Assembly (NCBI RefSeq): GCF_051201035.1
Contig: NZ_JBPODR010000004.1
Span: forward strand, 56,760-120,759
Source: Thermoanaerobacterium thermosulfurigenes
GTDB lineage: Bacteria; Bacillota; Thermoanaerobacteria; Thermoanaerobacterales; Thermoanaerobacteraceae
Direction: 5' to 3'
Length of the DNA: 64,000 nucleotides
The notes below the pieces were generated by a model. The model was not told where the DNA came from, made no database searches, and saw only the letters and a list, made by a program, of their open reading frames with translations. This document shows, in pieces, positions 26,514-36,631 of this stretch. Both the position numbers and the translations under genes were made by a program. Positions within the stretch are counted from its first letter, which is position 1; the number at the start of each line of letters is the position of its first letter.

Positions 26514-27356
26514 TTATTGGACTATGATTTCATATTTACCCTTAAGATACGAAATCCCATTTTCTATAAATGTGCCTTTTGTGTTTTCCATCAAGATGTT
26601 TATATACGGTTTTGTGTCCTTTAAATACTTGAATACTGTTTCGTAATCCAGCAGTCCCTCACCTACAGGCACAAATTCAAACTTTCCTTCATTTATCGAA
26701 AAATCTTTAGCATGTACTGCTACAATCCTATCTCCAAACAATTTAAAGGCCTCTTCAAAAATAATCTTTTGGCTTTTGTAATTTTCCTCAGTCAAAAGGT
26801 TGGCCGGGTCAAATATGACTTGCAAATTGCTGGACTTTACATCATCTATAAGCCTCCTCATGACTTTGGGAGAGTAAATAGGATGGTTGACGCCAGGTTC
26901 TATGCCTACTATGACTCCAAATTTTTCGGCTTCCTCAACTAATTCAGATACGCTTTTCACCACTTCATTGTAAGCCTCTTCTGTGAAATTATCAGTCGTG
27001 TATCCCATCTTCTCATGCACATTGCCTGTCTCTGTAGCAACAATGCTGCAGCCAAAATCTCTTGCATACCTTAAATGTTCTTTAAAAAGCTCTAATAACA
27101 ACCTCCTTTCGCTTAAATCTGGATGAATGATGTTTACATAGCATCCTAACACTGCTATTTGAATGTTATGATTTCTGAAATGGCTGCCTATATAGTTAGC
27201 CAAACCCGGTGTCAAACTTCCATTTTTGATGTGAAGCTCTGGAAATGATTTACTTAAAGCCAATTGGACTGAAGATAGTCCCAATTTCGAAACCTCTTCA
27301 GGCAATCTTTCCAAGGATAATCCTATTAGATCATGTGCCCTTATTCCTAAATTCAT
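26514..27356 (-). CDS. Xylose-isomerase-like TIM-barrel sugar (phosphate) isomerase/epimerase
   Basis: A 280-residue AP_endonuc_2/IolE-type barrel. Metal ligands typical of the family are visible: Glu in VATETGN, Glu in GIEPGVNH, Asp in IFDPANLL, His in VHAKDF and Glu in ILMENTKG. It should isomerise or epimerise a sugar or sugar acid in the cytoplasm; the substrate cannot be read from sequence. ATG 27356 follows AGAGGTG; a longer frame overlaps the MATE gene. It is last in the uxaBA run. Confidence 0.8.
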   Translation of the reverse strand: MNLGIRAHDLIGLSLERLPEEVSKLGLSSVQLALSKSFPELHIKNGSLTPGLANYIGSHFRNHNIQIAVLGCYVNIIHPDLSERRLLLELFKEHLRYARDFGCSIVATETGNVHEKMGYTTDNFTEEAYNEVVKSVSELVEEAEKFGVIVGIEPGVNHPIYSPKVMRRLIDDVKSSNLQVIFDPANLLTEENYKSQKIIFEEAFKLFGDRIVAVHAKDFSINEGKFEFVPVGEGLLDYETVFKYLKDTKPYINILMENTKGTFIENGISYLKGKYEIIVQ

Positions 27357-27367
27357 AAAATGCACCT

Positions 27368-28705
27368 CTACACAATTGCTTTTTGCCACTTGGTACCCCT
27401 AAGCCTTATAAGGTAAAGAGTGCCTCTTACTGCCCAATCTGTAAACATGCCTATCCATACTCCTACAAGTCCAAATTTCATCACTACTCCAAGTACATAT
27501 CCTAAAACTATCCTAAAGGCCCACATGCCTATTATAGATGTCATCAATGTGTACTTGGCATCTCCTGCGCCTTTTAAGCCTGCAGGCAGCACGAATGACA
27601 ATGACCATAAAACCATACAAGCCAAATTAAGCCTCACGACTTTCACAGCGATATCTATGACATCCTGATTTGTGGTGTATATAGATACAAGAAATCTTGC
27701 AAAAGGAAACGACACTGCACCAAGTATACCCATACATATACTGGCAAGCCAAGTCATGTAGTAAAGGGACTTTTTTGCGGCTACAGGATCGCCGCTGCCC
27801 ATATCCTGTCCTACAACTATAGTAGAAGCTATGCTTAAAGCGTTGCCGGGAATATTGAATATCTGCTGTACAGAAAAACCTATGGAATTTGCTGCAATTG
27901 ATGCAGTGCCAAAAAGCACAACAAATACTTGCGTTATCAATTTACCGCCGCTAAACAAAAGCGATTCAAGTCCGGCAGGAAGTCCAATGTTAAAGATAGA
28001 TCTAAGCATTTTTATGTCAGGTCTGTAGTGCCACAAATCGTAAAGCTTCACAACACTTGTACCTTTAATCAAGATATACAATGCTACTATAGCACCAATG
28101 AGTCTGGACAATCCTATGCCTATTGCAGCACCTTCCACACCTAAGCCTTTCAGATTAACGATTTTTATGCCGTATATGAATGCGTAACTTAATATGACGT
28201 TTAGGACATTTATAAACACGTTTATATACATAGGCGTTTTCGTATCGCCAGCACCTCTTAATACCCCAAATGCTACCAACTGAGCTGTTATAAATGGATA
28301 TGTTACAAGGCTTATGCTTAAATACAATATGGCATTGTCAAATACGATTTTTTCTGCTTTGCCAAAAAGCAAAAGCACTATAGGATGCCTTAAAATCCAT
28401 ATTAGAATCGTAATAAATATTGTAATAAGCTCGCCGGAGTACATTATCTGTTTGCTGGCTTCATTTGCCGCCTTTTGATTTTTCTGCCCCACATACTGCG
28501 CTACAACGACAGTGCCACCAACTGCAAGAGCCGAAAAGAATCCTATTAAAATGTTATTTATAGAATCAGCCATCCCTATGGATGAAATCGCCTCTTTCCC
28601 AAGTCTGCTGGCAAGTATGGTATTTATTATTCCCATGGAGCTTATAAACGTCTGCTCCGTTATTATAGGTCCAATAAGTTTAAGTATGTCTTTTTTGATA
28701 ACCAT
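27368..28705 (-). CDS. MATE-family efflux transporter
   Basis: A 445-residue protein with about 12 membrane segments in two homologous halves. MATE features are visible (GMADSINNILIGFFSALAVGGTVVVAQYVGQ and FGVLRGAGDTKTP in the first half, VLPAGLKGAGDAKYT in the second). These transporters export organic compounds by Na+ or H+ antiport. Its place between uxaA/AEC and the TIM-barrel gene suggests a link to uronate metabolism, but no substrate can be assigned. Start after AAAAGGATG. Confidence 0.88.
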   Translation of the reverse strand: MVIKKDILKLIGPIITEQTFISSMGIINTILASRLGKEAISSIGMADSINNILIGFFSALAVGGTVVVAQYVGQKNQKAANEASKQIMYSGELITIFITILIWILRHPIVLLLFGKAEKIVFDNAILYLSISLVTYPFITAQLVAFGVLRGAGDTKTPMYINVFINVLNVILSYAFIYGIKIVNLKGLGVEGAAIGIGLSRLIGAIVALYILIKGTSVVKLYDLWHYRPDIKMLRSIFNIGLPAGLESLLFSGGKLITQVFVVLFGTASIAANSIGFSVQQIFNIPGNALSIASTIVVGQDMGSGDPVAAKKSLYYMTWLASICMGILGAVSFPFARFLVSIYTTNQDVIDIAVKVVRLNLACMVLWSLSFVLPAGLKGAGDAKYTLMTSIIGMWAFRIVLGYVLGVVMKFGLVGVWIGMFTDWAVRGTLYLIRLRGTKWQKAIV

Positions 28706-28729
28706 CTATTAACATCCTTTTAGCTAAAT

Positions 28730-29701
28730 TCAAACTGGAAAAATTACCCTTGATACATAAATGACCAAAGTCAAAGTGATAGTGCTAAGCAGTGTAGAAA
28801 CCATGACTAACTGCGACGCATAGTCTTTGCAATTATCAAATTCTACGGCAATTAAAGCAGTGTTTACTGCGGAAGGTGTAGAAGATGATATCATCAATGC
28901 CTGTGCCACAACGCCAGAAAAACCGAATATCTTTATTAAAAGAAATCCGATTATAGGGCCACCTAATAGCCTTGTGACTGCTGATAAATAGACTTCCTTG
29001 TTTTTAAAGCTTATATTTGTATACGAAAGTTGAGCACCTAAAGATATAAGTGCAAAAGGCACAAAAGCGTTTTTGATGTACTCAGCAGCAGGCCATATTG
29101 GTATTTTTGTCAAATCAACAGGCAACAGTTTTAAAAGCAAAGCCGCTGGAATTGCGTAAATTGTTGGCATAGAAAATATCTTTTTCATGCTGTCTTTAAA
29201 GTCCATAGATGCACTGCTGGCCAGAAAAAATCCTATGCTGTTTGTAGATATGTTTTGTATCAAAAGCACCATTATCTGTGCGGTAATCGCCATATTGGCG
29301 TAAGGAGTCTTTCCATGTATCAAATACGGACCCGTAGTAAACACAAGTGTTATAAGCGACAGCCCTATATTGCCAGAGTTGTAGAACATGATGGAATTCC
29401 TAAAAGCATTTTTATAGCCTTTGTCATAATTTCTTAACTTAGCTATAATGCTGCCGATTGCCACATTTGCCAGAAGCATAGTTATAGCAAATACCAACAC
29501 TTTCATCATGTTTAGCGGAATCTTAGTCGTATAAATATTTACAAATATAAATCCTGGAACGAAAACGTAAAAATTTATTTTGCTAAAAGAATTTACGTCT
29601 AACTTAAACTTGCTGCCAAGGACATATCCTATAAATATTATCAAAAATATAGGAAGAATATCAGATGTCAAAATGTAGTAAAATATTCTCACATCATTCA
29701 C
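28730..29701 (-). CDS. AEC-family (auxin efflux carrier-like) organic acid transporter
   Basis: A 323-residue protein with about ten helices: LPIFLIIFIGYVLGSKF near the N-terminus, FYNSGNIGLSLITLVF in the middle and STPSAVNTALIAVEF near the end, all AEC family features. Bacterial members carry malate or similar carboxylates. Next to uxaA it may move a uronate or end-product acid; this is a guess. GTG 29701 overlaps an AAAGGTG ribosome site, so GTG 29692 may be the real start. Confidence 0.84.
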   Translation of the reverse strand: MNDVRIFYYILTSDILPIFLIIFIGYVLGSKFKLDVNSFSKINFYVFVPGFIFVNIYTTKIPLNMMKVLVFAITMLLANVAIGSIIAKLRNYDKGYKNAFRNSIMFYNSGNIGLSLITLVFTTGPYLIHGKTPYANMAITAQIMVLLIQNISTNSIGFFLASSASMDFKDSMKKIFSMPTIYAIPAALLLKLLPVDLTKIPIWPAAEYIKNAFVPFALISLGAQLSYTNISFKNKEVYLSAVTRLLGGPIIGFLLIKIFGFSGVVAQALMISSSTPSAVNTALIAVEFDNCKDYASQLVMVSTLLSTITLTLVIYVSRVIFPV

Positions 29702-29715
29702 CTTTGCTTTTAAAT

Positions 29716-31206
29716 TTACAATGTCACACCTGACTTGAAAATGGCGATTTCTTTGAAATTATTCTTCTCATTGTTGACTTTATCGCCGCTGGCTACTTTT
29801 AAAACATAGTTTACTAACCTATCTAAGACTACATCTATCCCTTCATCTTCTATGAGCGTTCCTGCGTTAAAATCGATCCAATTTTTCTTCTTCCTATAAA
29901 GCTCTGAATTTGTAGAAATCTTTACAGTAGGCACAAATGTGCCAAAAGGCGTCCCTCTTCCTGTTGTAAAAAGTATCAAATGACATCCTGATGCAGCTAA
30001 AGCTGTAGAAGACACAAGATCGTTGCCTGGGCCGTACAAAAGATTAAGTCCTCTCTTTTTCACTGTATCTCCATAATTTAAGACATCTACCACGATTGAT
30101 TTTCCACCTTTTTGAACACAGCCTAAGGACTTCTCCTCTAATGTAGTTATACCGCCAGCCTTGTTTCCAGGCGATGGATTTTCGTATATAGGTTGATGAT
30201 GTTCTAAAAAGTACTGCTTATAGCCATTTATCATGTTGACAGTCCTGTTAAAGACATCTTCATCTTGACACCTTTCCATTAGAATCTGCTCTGCCCCAAA
30301 CATCTCCGGCACTTCTGTCAATACTGCACTACCTCCATGGGATACCATAAAATCTGTAAATGCGCCTAACAATGGATTCGCAGTTATACCTGAAAATCCA
30401 TCAGAGCCGCCACATTTAAGCCCAACAACCAACTGACTTATGTCTATATCGACTCTTACATCGCCTTTCATCTTCTGATACAGCTCTTTTAAGAGCCTCA
30501 CTCCTTCTTCGATCTCATCATCAACTTCTTGGGCAATGAGAAACTTCACCCTTTCCTCATCGTATTGGCCCAAATTTTCCTTAAAAGAAGGTATGTTGTT
30601 GTTTTCACAGCCTAAACCCAAGACTAAGACACCGCCGGCATTTGGATGCTTCACTATATCTGATAAAATTTTTCTGGTATTTATATGGTCATCTCCCAAC
30701 TGGGAGCATCCATAGCTGTGTTTAAATATCTGAATATCATCGATTCCTTCAACTTTGACTTCTCTTTTAAATCTTTCTATTATCATCTCTCCTATGCCAT
30801 TTACACAGCCTACCGTAGGTACGATCCAAAGCTCATTTCTTATGCCAATATCGCCACTTTTCCTTTTGTACCCTTTAAATGTCATGGTTTCTTCATGCTC
30901 TTTAGCCACAACAGCTTCTTTTTTGTCATAAACGTAGTTCAAAATATCCCCTAAGTTAGTTTTAATATTGTGGGTATGAACCCATGCACCTTCAGGTATA
31001 TCTGAAAGTGCATGCCCTATAGAGTAACCGTACTTTACAACATCATGTCTTTTTTTAATCTCCTTTAAAGCAAATTTATGACCTTTTGGCACATCATCAA
31101 CGATAACTAATGCCTTATCGCCTAACGGAATAACATCGCCTTTTTTCAAATTTCTCAAAGCAACAGCCACATTGTCTGAAGAATTTATTTTTATGAAATC
31201 TTTCAT
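29716..31206 (-). CDS. uxaA: Altronate dehydratase
   Basis: A 496-residue enzyme. An N-terminal SAF domain (residues 1-95, with GYSIGHALSDIPEGAWVHTHN) precedes a GD_AH C-terminal domain (NELWIVPTVGCVNGIGEMI, HSYGCSQLGDD, LKCGGSDGFSGITANPLLG, SPGNKAGGITTLEEKSLGC). It dehydrates D-altronate to 2-keto-3-deoxygluconate, the last dedicated step of galacturonate breakdown. It starts three bases after uxaB ends, which implies translational coupling. Confidence 0.95.
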   Translation of the reverse strand: MKDFIKINSSDNVAVALRNLKKGDVIPLGDKALVIVDDVPKGHKFALKEIKKRHDVVKYGYSIGHALSDIPEGAWVHTHNIKTNLGDILNYVYDKKEAVVAKEHEETMTFKGYKRKSGDIGIRNELWIVPTVGCVNGIGEMIIERFKREVKVEGIDDIQIFKHSYGCSQLGDDHINTRKILSDIVKHPNAGGVLVLGLGCENNNIPSFKENLGQYDEERVKFLIAQEVDDEIEEGVRLLKELYQKMKGDVRVDIDISQLVVGLKCGGSDGFSGITANPLLGAFTDFMVSHGGSAVLTEVPEMFGAEQILMERCQDEDVFNRTVNMINGYKQYFLEHHQPIYENPSPGNKAGGITTLEEKSLGCVQKGGKSIVVDVLNYGDTVKKRGLNLLYGPGNDLVSSTALAASGCHLILFTTGRGTPFGTFVPTVKISTNSELYRKKKNWIDFNAGTLIEDEGIDVVLDRLVNYVLKVASGDKVNNEKNNFKEIAIFKSGVTL

Positions 31207-31209
31207 AAT

Positions 31210-32664
31210 TTATTTCAGCACCTCTTTTAAAGACTCTTTTATGCCATTCTTCTCAATCGAATACAGATACTCAGTAACAGCATCATTTAGCCCAGTTACA
31301 CCGTTTAGATCCATCTTCCACACCTTATCGTACGCTAAAACATTTGTTACAATGTTTTTTATTCCATCATAACTGCCATCAAAGTCTTTCCACAGATCTT
31401 GATACATCTTTAGAATGTCAGGATCGTCGCTTAATGGTATAACTTCACTGCCCCTTTGCCCTTTGTAAAACTCTATATATGCAGAAAGGGAAAATACCAG
31501 TTTTTTAGGCAGTTCTCCATATGCTTTTACGTACTGAAGAAGTGAAGGCAAGACCCTCGTCTCAAACTTTGACATGGAATTTAAAGCAATGCTCATAAGG
31601 TAGTGCTTAACGTAAGGATTTTTAAACCTATCAAACACTTCTTCAATGAATTTTTTAACTTCATCTTCCGGCAAATCCAATGTCTTCATGATCTCATCGT
31701 AAGCCACACCTTTAATGAATTTTCCTACAACATCATCCTCCATGGCTTCTCCAACAGTATCAATTCCATAAAGGTACGCCACAGGCACCATAGCAGTGTG
31801 AAGTCCATTTAATATCCTCACTTTTCTGTCGCGATATGGGGTCACATCATCAACAAATCTTACATTTAAGCCTATCTCCCCCGCAGGAAACTCTTTTTCA
31901 ATCCATTTTGGTCCCTCTATAACCCACAGGTGAAATATCTCTCCTACATCAATCAAGCTGTCTTCATAGCAAAGCTCTTTTTCAATCTCTAAAGCATCTT
32001 CTTTTGGGTATCCTGTCACAATCCTGTCTACAAGAGTCGTGCAGAAAACGTTCCTCTCCAAAACCCAGTCGGCAAATCCTTTTTCAAGATTCCAATAATC
32101 TACATACTTAAGAACCATCTCTTTTAGCTTTTCACCGTTTCTGTCAATAAGCTCACAAGGAAAAATTATAAGCCCTTTATCACTGCCGCCATTAAAATAT
32201 TTATACCTTCTGTACATGAAAGCAGTGAGTTTTGCAGGAAAACTGTTGTGTGGGATAGCATCAAACGTATCATTTTCATCAAATGCAATGCCTGCCTCTG
32301 TAGTATTGGATATCACAAATCTTATCGTTTCTGATTCAGCCACCTTTAAAAACGCCTCGTAGTCATCATAGGGATTAATACCTCTACTTATGCTGTTTAC
32401 AACCTTATAAGACCTTTCAGCCTTTCCATCCTTTATTCCTTGAAGTATGAGGGTGTAAAGTCCATCCTGCTCATTTAATTTATCCACCAATCCACCTCTT
32501 AAAGGCTGCACAACGACGACGCTTCCATTAAAAACACCTTTTTCGTTCATCTCATCAATCATCCAGTCCGCAAACGCCCTTAGAAAATTCCCTTCTCCAA
32601 ACTGTACGACTTTCTCTGGGTATCTTTTATAATCCTTATATACCTTCGACGATAACCTCATCAT
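31210..32664 (-). CDS. uxaB: Tagaturonate reductase
   Basis: A 484-residue mannitol-dehydrogenase-family enzyme with VVQFGEGNFLRAFADWMID, VVVQPLRGG, CELIDRNGEKL, DRIVTGYP, RILNGLHTAMVP and KVWKMDLN. These are UxaB features; it reduces D-tagaturonate to D-altronate with NADH. The start at ATG 32664 follows AGGAGGAAGAAA; the reading frame continues to 32694 without a second ribosome site. A regulatory palindrome of the uxaC type lies just upstream, so this is probably the first gene of a uxaBA-AEC-MATE-isomerase unit. Confidence 0.94.
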   Translation of the reverse strand: MMRLSSKVYKDYKRYPEKVVQFGEGNFLRAFADWMIDEMNEKGVFNGSVVVVQPLRGGLVDKLNEQDGLYTLILQGIKDGKAERSYKVVNSISRGINPYDDYEAFLKVAESETIRFVISNTTEAGIAFDENDTFDAIPHNSFPAKLTAFMYRRYKYFNGGSDKGLIIFPCELIDRNGEKLKEMVLKYVDYWNLEKGFADWVLERNVFCTTLVDRIVTGYPKEDALEIEKELCYEDSLIDVGEIFHLWVIEGPKWIEKEFPAGEIGLNVRFVDDVTPYRDRKVRILNGLHTAMVPVAYLYGIDTVGEAMEDDVVGKFIKGVAYDEIMKTLDLPEDEVKKFIEEVFDRFKNPYVKHYLMSIALNSMSKFETRVLPSLLQYVKAYGELPKKLVFSLSAYIEFYKGQRGSEVIPLSDDPDILKMYQDLWKDFDGSYDGIKNIVTNVLAYDKVWKMDLNGVTGLNDAVTEYLYSIEKNGIKESLKEVLK

Positions 32665-32689
32665 TTTCTTCCTCCTTAGTTCGATTTTT

Positions 32690-32703
32690 AGCACACGTGA
32701 ACA
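32690..32703. promoter_or_regulatory. LacI-type operator, site A (uxaBA)
   Basis: AGCACACGTGAACA, centre ACGT, shares the pattern NGNNCACGTKAACN with the sites upstream of the GH105 gene and uxaC. It lies 26 bases upstream of the uxaB start codon. Confidence 0.62.
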
Positions 32704-32758
32704 TTTTACTTTAAAAAAAATATACTGTCGTGTATGCCATGAAAATTCTAATATTATA

Positions 32759-34117
32759 TCAATGCCAATCCTTTAAATATTCCCTCGTGTTATCCATCAT
32801 CTCATCAAACAACTTTTTACCATCTTCATATGTTAAATTGACAATAGGATCATTTAGCATAGCCTGAAGCGCCAAATCTTTATCTTTCTTTACTGCCGCT
32901 TCAAAAATCATCTTTTGATTCAATATATGAGGTCCCATGAGTAGTTTTACTCTATCGGGAATATTCCCAGCAAATATAGGGTATACTCCGTCTTTCGTAA
33001 ACAAAGAGTTTGTCTCTACAACTGTATTAAAATCGACATTTCCAATCTGTCCTCTATTAGGAATATTTACATTTGTAATAAGGTCGCCTAGTCCTAAAAG
33101 TGCTTTTATTTGTTTCACTCCTTCTTCACCTGAAGGAACAGCCTTAAATTCTTCTTCCCCTTTCGCAATTCTTCTACTTTTTTCTATAAGATTTTCTCTA
33201 TTCTTTATCCTCCATGATACAGGTGTCAAGTGAAATTTCCACTTTTCCACTGTCTCTGGATCTTTTAAATAGTCCTTAGGAGTAAATTCTGCAAGGTGCC
33301 TGTCACCTGCAGCTGCTATGAAACCGTATTTATCAAACAAATCAAATTTAACTAAATTTGCTGAATTAAAATAGCTGTCTTGCCAATCGCCCCTGTCTTC
33401 ATATCCATCGTCTTTATGCTTTTCTACAAACTTCCTATATACAGGAAATAAATCTATCCCTTTATAATGGGCCTTTGTTATCCAAGTAAAGTGATTAATT
33501 CCTAATACATTTGTATAGATGTCATCTCTTTTGCACTCTATTCCTTCCATTTCCTTAAGAGCCTTAGTAATAAGAGACTGTGTTGAAAAAACTTCATGAC
33601 AGCAACCAAAAGCTTTTATGTCTGGAAAAGTCTCATAAAGTGTTCTGACGCACAACGCCATTGGATTTGTATAATTAATTACCCAAGCATTTGAACAATA
33701 CTCCTTGATTTTGTTAGCAAAATCAACATATATAGGTATCGTTCTTAAAGCCCTAAACAATCCACCTGGACCAGTTGTATCTCCAACAGATTGATATATT
33801 CCATATTTTTCAGGTGCATGAACATCTGACATCATTTCGTTAAACGTACCGGGAAGTATTGATATGACTACAAAGTCAGCATCTTTCAGAGCTTCTTCGA
33901 TGCTTAAAACGCATTTATATTTCCACTGGCTGTTTAACTTGTTTCCAATAGCCTCATTCAATCTGGCTGATTCCACATCTATATCATATAAATACACTGT
34001 TCCTTCCAAAGACTCCTCAAGTGCAAGGTCAGACATTAATTTTCTAGCCCATTCTTTAGAACCACCGCCAATGTATGCTATCTTTAAATCTACTGCTTTA
34101 TCATCAACATACCTCAT
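32759..34117 (-). CDS. GH4 alpha-galacturonidase (LplD-like)
   Basis: A 452-residue cytoplasmic glycosidase. NAD-binding IAYIGGGSKEWARKL at the N-terminus and the GH4 metal motif GCCHEVF (residues about 170-176) with NVLGINHFTW are visible. GH4 enzymes need NAD+ and Mn2+ and work by an oxidation-elimination mechanism. The CHEV subgroup includes alpha-galacturonidase LplD of Bacillus. Position between a GH28 polygalacturonase and uxaB supports release of galacturonate. Start is ATG 34117 after AAAGGGG. A paralogue is encoded at 58375-59772. Confidence 0.86.
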   Translation of the reverse strand: MRYVDDKAVDLKIAYIGGGSKEWARKLMSDLALEESLEGTVYLYDIDVESARLNEAIGNKLNSQWKYKCVLSIEEALKDADFVVISILPGTFNEMMSDVHAPEKYGIYQSVGDTTGPGGLFRALRTIPIYVDFANKIKEYCSNAWVINYTNPMALCVRTLYETFPDIKAFGCCHEVFSTQSLITKALKEMEGIECKRDDIYTNVLGINHFTWITKAHYKGIDLFPVYRKFVEKHKDDGYEDRGDWQDSYFNSANLVKFDLFDKYGFIAAAGDRHLAEFTPKDYLKDPETVEKWKFHLTPVSWRIKNRENLIEKSRRIAKGEEEFKAVPSGEEGVKQIKALLGLGDLITNVNIPNRGQIGNVDFNTVVETNSLFTKDGVYPIFAGNIPDRVKLLMGPHILNQKMIFEAAVKKDKDLALQAMLNDPIVNLTYEDGKKLFDEMMDNTREYLKDWH

Positions 34118-34141
34118 CAAAATGCCCCTTTTCTTTGATAT

Positions 34142-35710
34142 TTACTCTACATATTCTTCATCGATATTTAACTTTATAAAAGGCTCTGTCGCCGCATTTT
34201 CTACTATTACATTTTTTAATTTCAACTTTTTAATATTGTTTAAGTAAAATCCATTTCTACACATTTCTTCTACAAAGCTAAGCATCTCAGGATAATCAGG
34301 CTTCGCATTCGAGTCAAAGTTTACATAAATATTCTCCATATCTACTCTTTCAATTTTTCTCTCAGGAAGCCCGTACATGTATCCTGCTGCAACCTGAGTA
34401 TCAATGCATGTTATGTCTTTTAAATAAATATTGCCGACATACGGCGTCCTGTCATCTACAGGAAGCTTTTCCTTGCTCCACACGTATTCAGTATTGCCAT
34501 CAGCATCGCAAAAATAAAAGCTATTTATTGTAAAAGGCGTCAAAACTCCTTCCATTCTAATATTGGAAGCGTGTATCTCATCGATGACTCCAGTCTTACC
34601 TCTGCCTCTTCTGGTCTTTATGCGTATGCCACGGTCAGTCTTTCTAAATATACAATTCTCTACATGGACATTTTTTACACCGCCTGACATCTCGCTTCCT
34701 ATTACGACAGCACCGTGACCGTATTCCATAAGACAGTTTCTTATGATAAGATTTTCCGATGGCATAGGAAGCTTTTGGCTTACAGACAACTTTCCTGATT
34801 TTATGGCAATGCAGTCATCACCAACGGAAAATCTGGTGCCTACAATGAGAACATCTTTACATGACTCAGGATCGAGACCATCAGTATTTGGTGCATCTTT
34901 CGGATTTTCAATGTTCAAATTCACAAATTTAAGGTTTTGTGACATCAAAGGATGTATCGTCCACGACGGCGAATTCTTTATTGTGATGCCTTCTATCAAT
35001 ACGTTTTTGCACTTGTTTAAATAAACTGTTCTCGGTCTCCATGCGATTCTCTTAACCTTTGCGTCGTACCACCATGTATCAAAACTGGAATTGCCGTCTA
35101 TAATACCATCGCCTATTACATTAACATTTTCCACAGAAATGCCAGTTATGAGGCTTGCAAACATATTATTTGTTTCGCCTTCCCAAGATCCCAAATAGCC
35201 ATTTTTAAATTCTTGGCTATCTATCTCCCCTGGAAGGATAGGGTACATTTCCCTCTCTTTTGCTCCTAATAACACAGCACCTTTACCTAATTCTATAGTT
35301 ATATTGCTTTTTAAAAAAATCGGGTATATCAAGTAAACACCTTCAGGAAAATACACCCTTCCTCCATCAGGACACGCCATTATGGCTGCTTGTATAGAAA
35401 AAGTATCAAGACGCTTTCCGTCACCAACAGCACCAAAGTCCTTTACATTAATATACGCTGTCTCTGGTTTTGTCTGTTGGAATACAGTTAATCTTTCTCC
35501 TGTTTTTTCATTCTTTAGTGTAATTTCATACTGTCCGCTCGGCTGTAAATTTTTTACCGTCCACACACTCCTATCGACATCGCCCATATAATCTGAATTA
35601 ACGTACAACTGATACTTTTTCTCTAAATAATAAGGCTTTGAACTTTTCAATTCAAATGAAATTGTGGTAGATGTAGTTGATATTACTTTTAATTCTTCCA
35701 ATCGAATCAC
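34142..35710 (-). CDS. GH28 polygalacturonase, intracellular exo-type
   Basis: A 522-residue protein with no signal peptide. Residues 1-80 look like a fibronectin-III-type beta domain. The GH28 parallel beta-helix follows, from VKDFGAVGDG. Catalytic motifs are complete: NTDGLDPE, GDDCIAIKSG, GHGAVVIGSEMSGG and RIKTRRGRG. An N-terminal FN3-like domain and a cytoplasmic location are typical of exo-poly-galacturonosidases that trim imported oligogalacturonides. It sits between the transporter genes and the GH4 gene. GTG is the likely start. Confidence 0.9.
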   Translation of the reverse strand: MIRLEELKVISTTSTTISFELKSSKPYYLEKKYQLYVNSDYMGDVDRSVWTVKNLQPSGQYEITLKNEKTGERLTVFQQTKPETAYINVKDFGAVGDGKRLDTFSIQAAIMACPDGGRVYFPEGVYLIYPIFLKSNITIELGKGAVLLGAKEREMYPILPGEIDSQEFKNGYLGSWEGETNNMFASLITGISVENVNVIGDGIIDGNSSFDTWWYDAKVKRIAWRPRTVYLNKCKNVLIEGITIKNSPSWTIHPLMSQNLKFVNLNIENPKDAPNTDGLDPESCKDVLIVGTRFSVGDDCIAIKSGKLSVSQKLPMPSENLIIRNCLMEYGHGAVVIGSEMSGGVKNVHVENCIFRKTDRGIRIKTRRGRGKTGVIDEIHASNIRMEGVLTPFTINSFYFCDADGNTEYVWSKEKLPVDDRTPYVGNIYLKDITCIDTQVAAGYMYGLPERKIERVDMENIYVNFDSNAKPDYPEMLSFVEEMCRNGFYLNNIKKLKLKNVIVENAATEPFIKLNIDEEYVE

Positions 35711-35725
35711 TCTTTCTTTAAAGAA

Positions 35726-36631
35726 TCATCCTTTTAATCCGCTTGTAGATATACCTTCAACAAAGTACTTTTGAGCCGAGAAAAATACTACGATTGAAGG
35801 TATAAGAGCTATAACCGACATTGCGATTATCTTGTTCCATTCAAAGTTGCCTGACGTAGCATCCATAGCCATCTTTAAAGCTATTGAGACAGGGTACTTG
35901 CTGACAGTCGAGATATAGATAAGAGGTCCCATGAAGTCATTCATAGACCACATAAATTGAAATATGGTTACAGACACAATGGCTGGCGTTATCACCGGCA
36001 GCAATATCCTCGTCAATATGGTAAATGAATTGCATCCGTCGATTTTGGCGGCTTCATCAAGCTCCTTTGGTATTCCCCTCATAAACTGTATAATCATGAA
36101 CACGAAAAACGCTTCTGCTGCAAATATGTCATTGGCGTACAGCGGAATAAATGTATCCAGCAGATGCAATTGCTTCCAAAACAGATAAAGGGGTATCCTT
36201 AAAACGATCTGTGGCAAAAACATCGTTGAAATCAGTATCGCAAACAAAGGCTTTTTAAACGGAAAATCAAACCTCGAAAAACCATATGCTGTCAATACAG
36301 ATGAAATTACTGTAAACACCACTTTAGGAATGACGTACTTAAAAGTATTCAAGTAGTACGTTGCAAATGTGTACTGAGTGCCTGTTATCCATCCTTTTAT
36401 ATACGGCGTAAAATCTATCCTTTTTGGTATGAAGCTTATTGACGAAAAGATTTCGCTGTTGGTCTTAAATGACGCTCCTACAAGCCAGACAATGGGGTAC
36501 AGCATTATAATTGCGCCAATTGTCAGTATCGCATATCTCACAGCTAAGTTAACTTTCCTCCTAAACTCTCTCTTTCTATACCCCTTATCCATCCTAAGGT
36601 TTACATTGTTGAATGCTGTCTCATTGTTCAT
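35726..36631 (-). CDS. CUT1 sugar ABC transporter permease, MalG type
   Basis: A 301-residue permease with six membrane segments and the inner-membrane EAA loop GIPKELDEAAKIDGCNSFTIL. The C-terminus YFVEGISTSGLKG is characteristic of MalG-type partners. With the MalF-type protein, encoded upstream and overlapping by one base, it forms the channel for pectic oligosaccharides; the ligand is inferred from the flanking GH105 and GH28 genes. Start ATG follows GGAGGAGG. No ATPase gene is present, so a shared MsmK-type ATPase encoded elsewhere is expected. Confidence 0.9.
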   Translation of the reverse strand: MNNETAFNNVNLRMDKGYRKREFRRKVNLAVRYAILTIGAIIMLYPIVWLVGASFKTNSEIFSSISFIPKRIDFTPYIKGWITGTQYTFATYYLNTFKYVIPKVVFTVISSVLTAYGFSRFDFPFKKPLFAILISTMFLPQIVLRIPLYLFWKQLHLLDTFIPLYANDIFAAEAFFVFMIIQFMRGIPKELDEAAKIDGCNSFTILTRILLPVITPAIVSVTIFQFMWSMNDFMGPLIYISTVSKYPVSIALKMAMDATSGNFEWNKIIAMSVIALIPSIVVFFSAQKYFVEGISTSGLKG

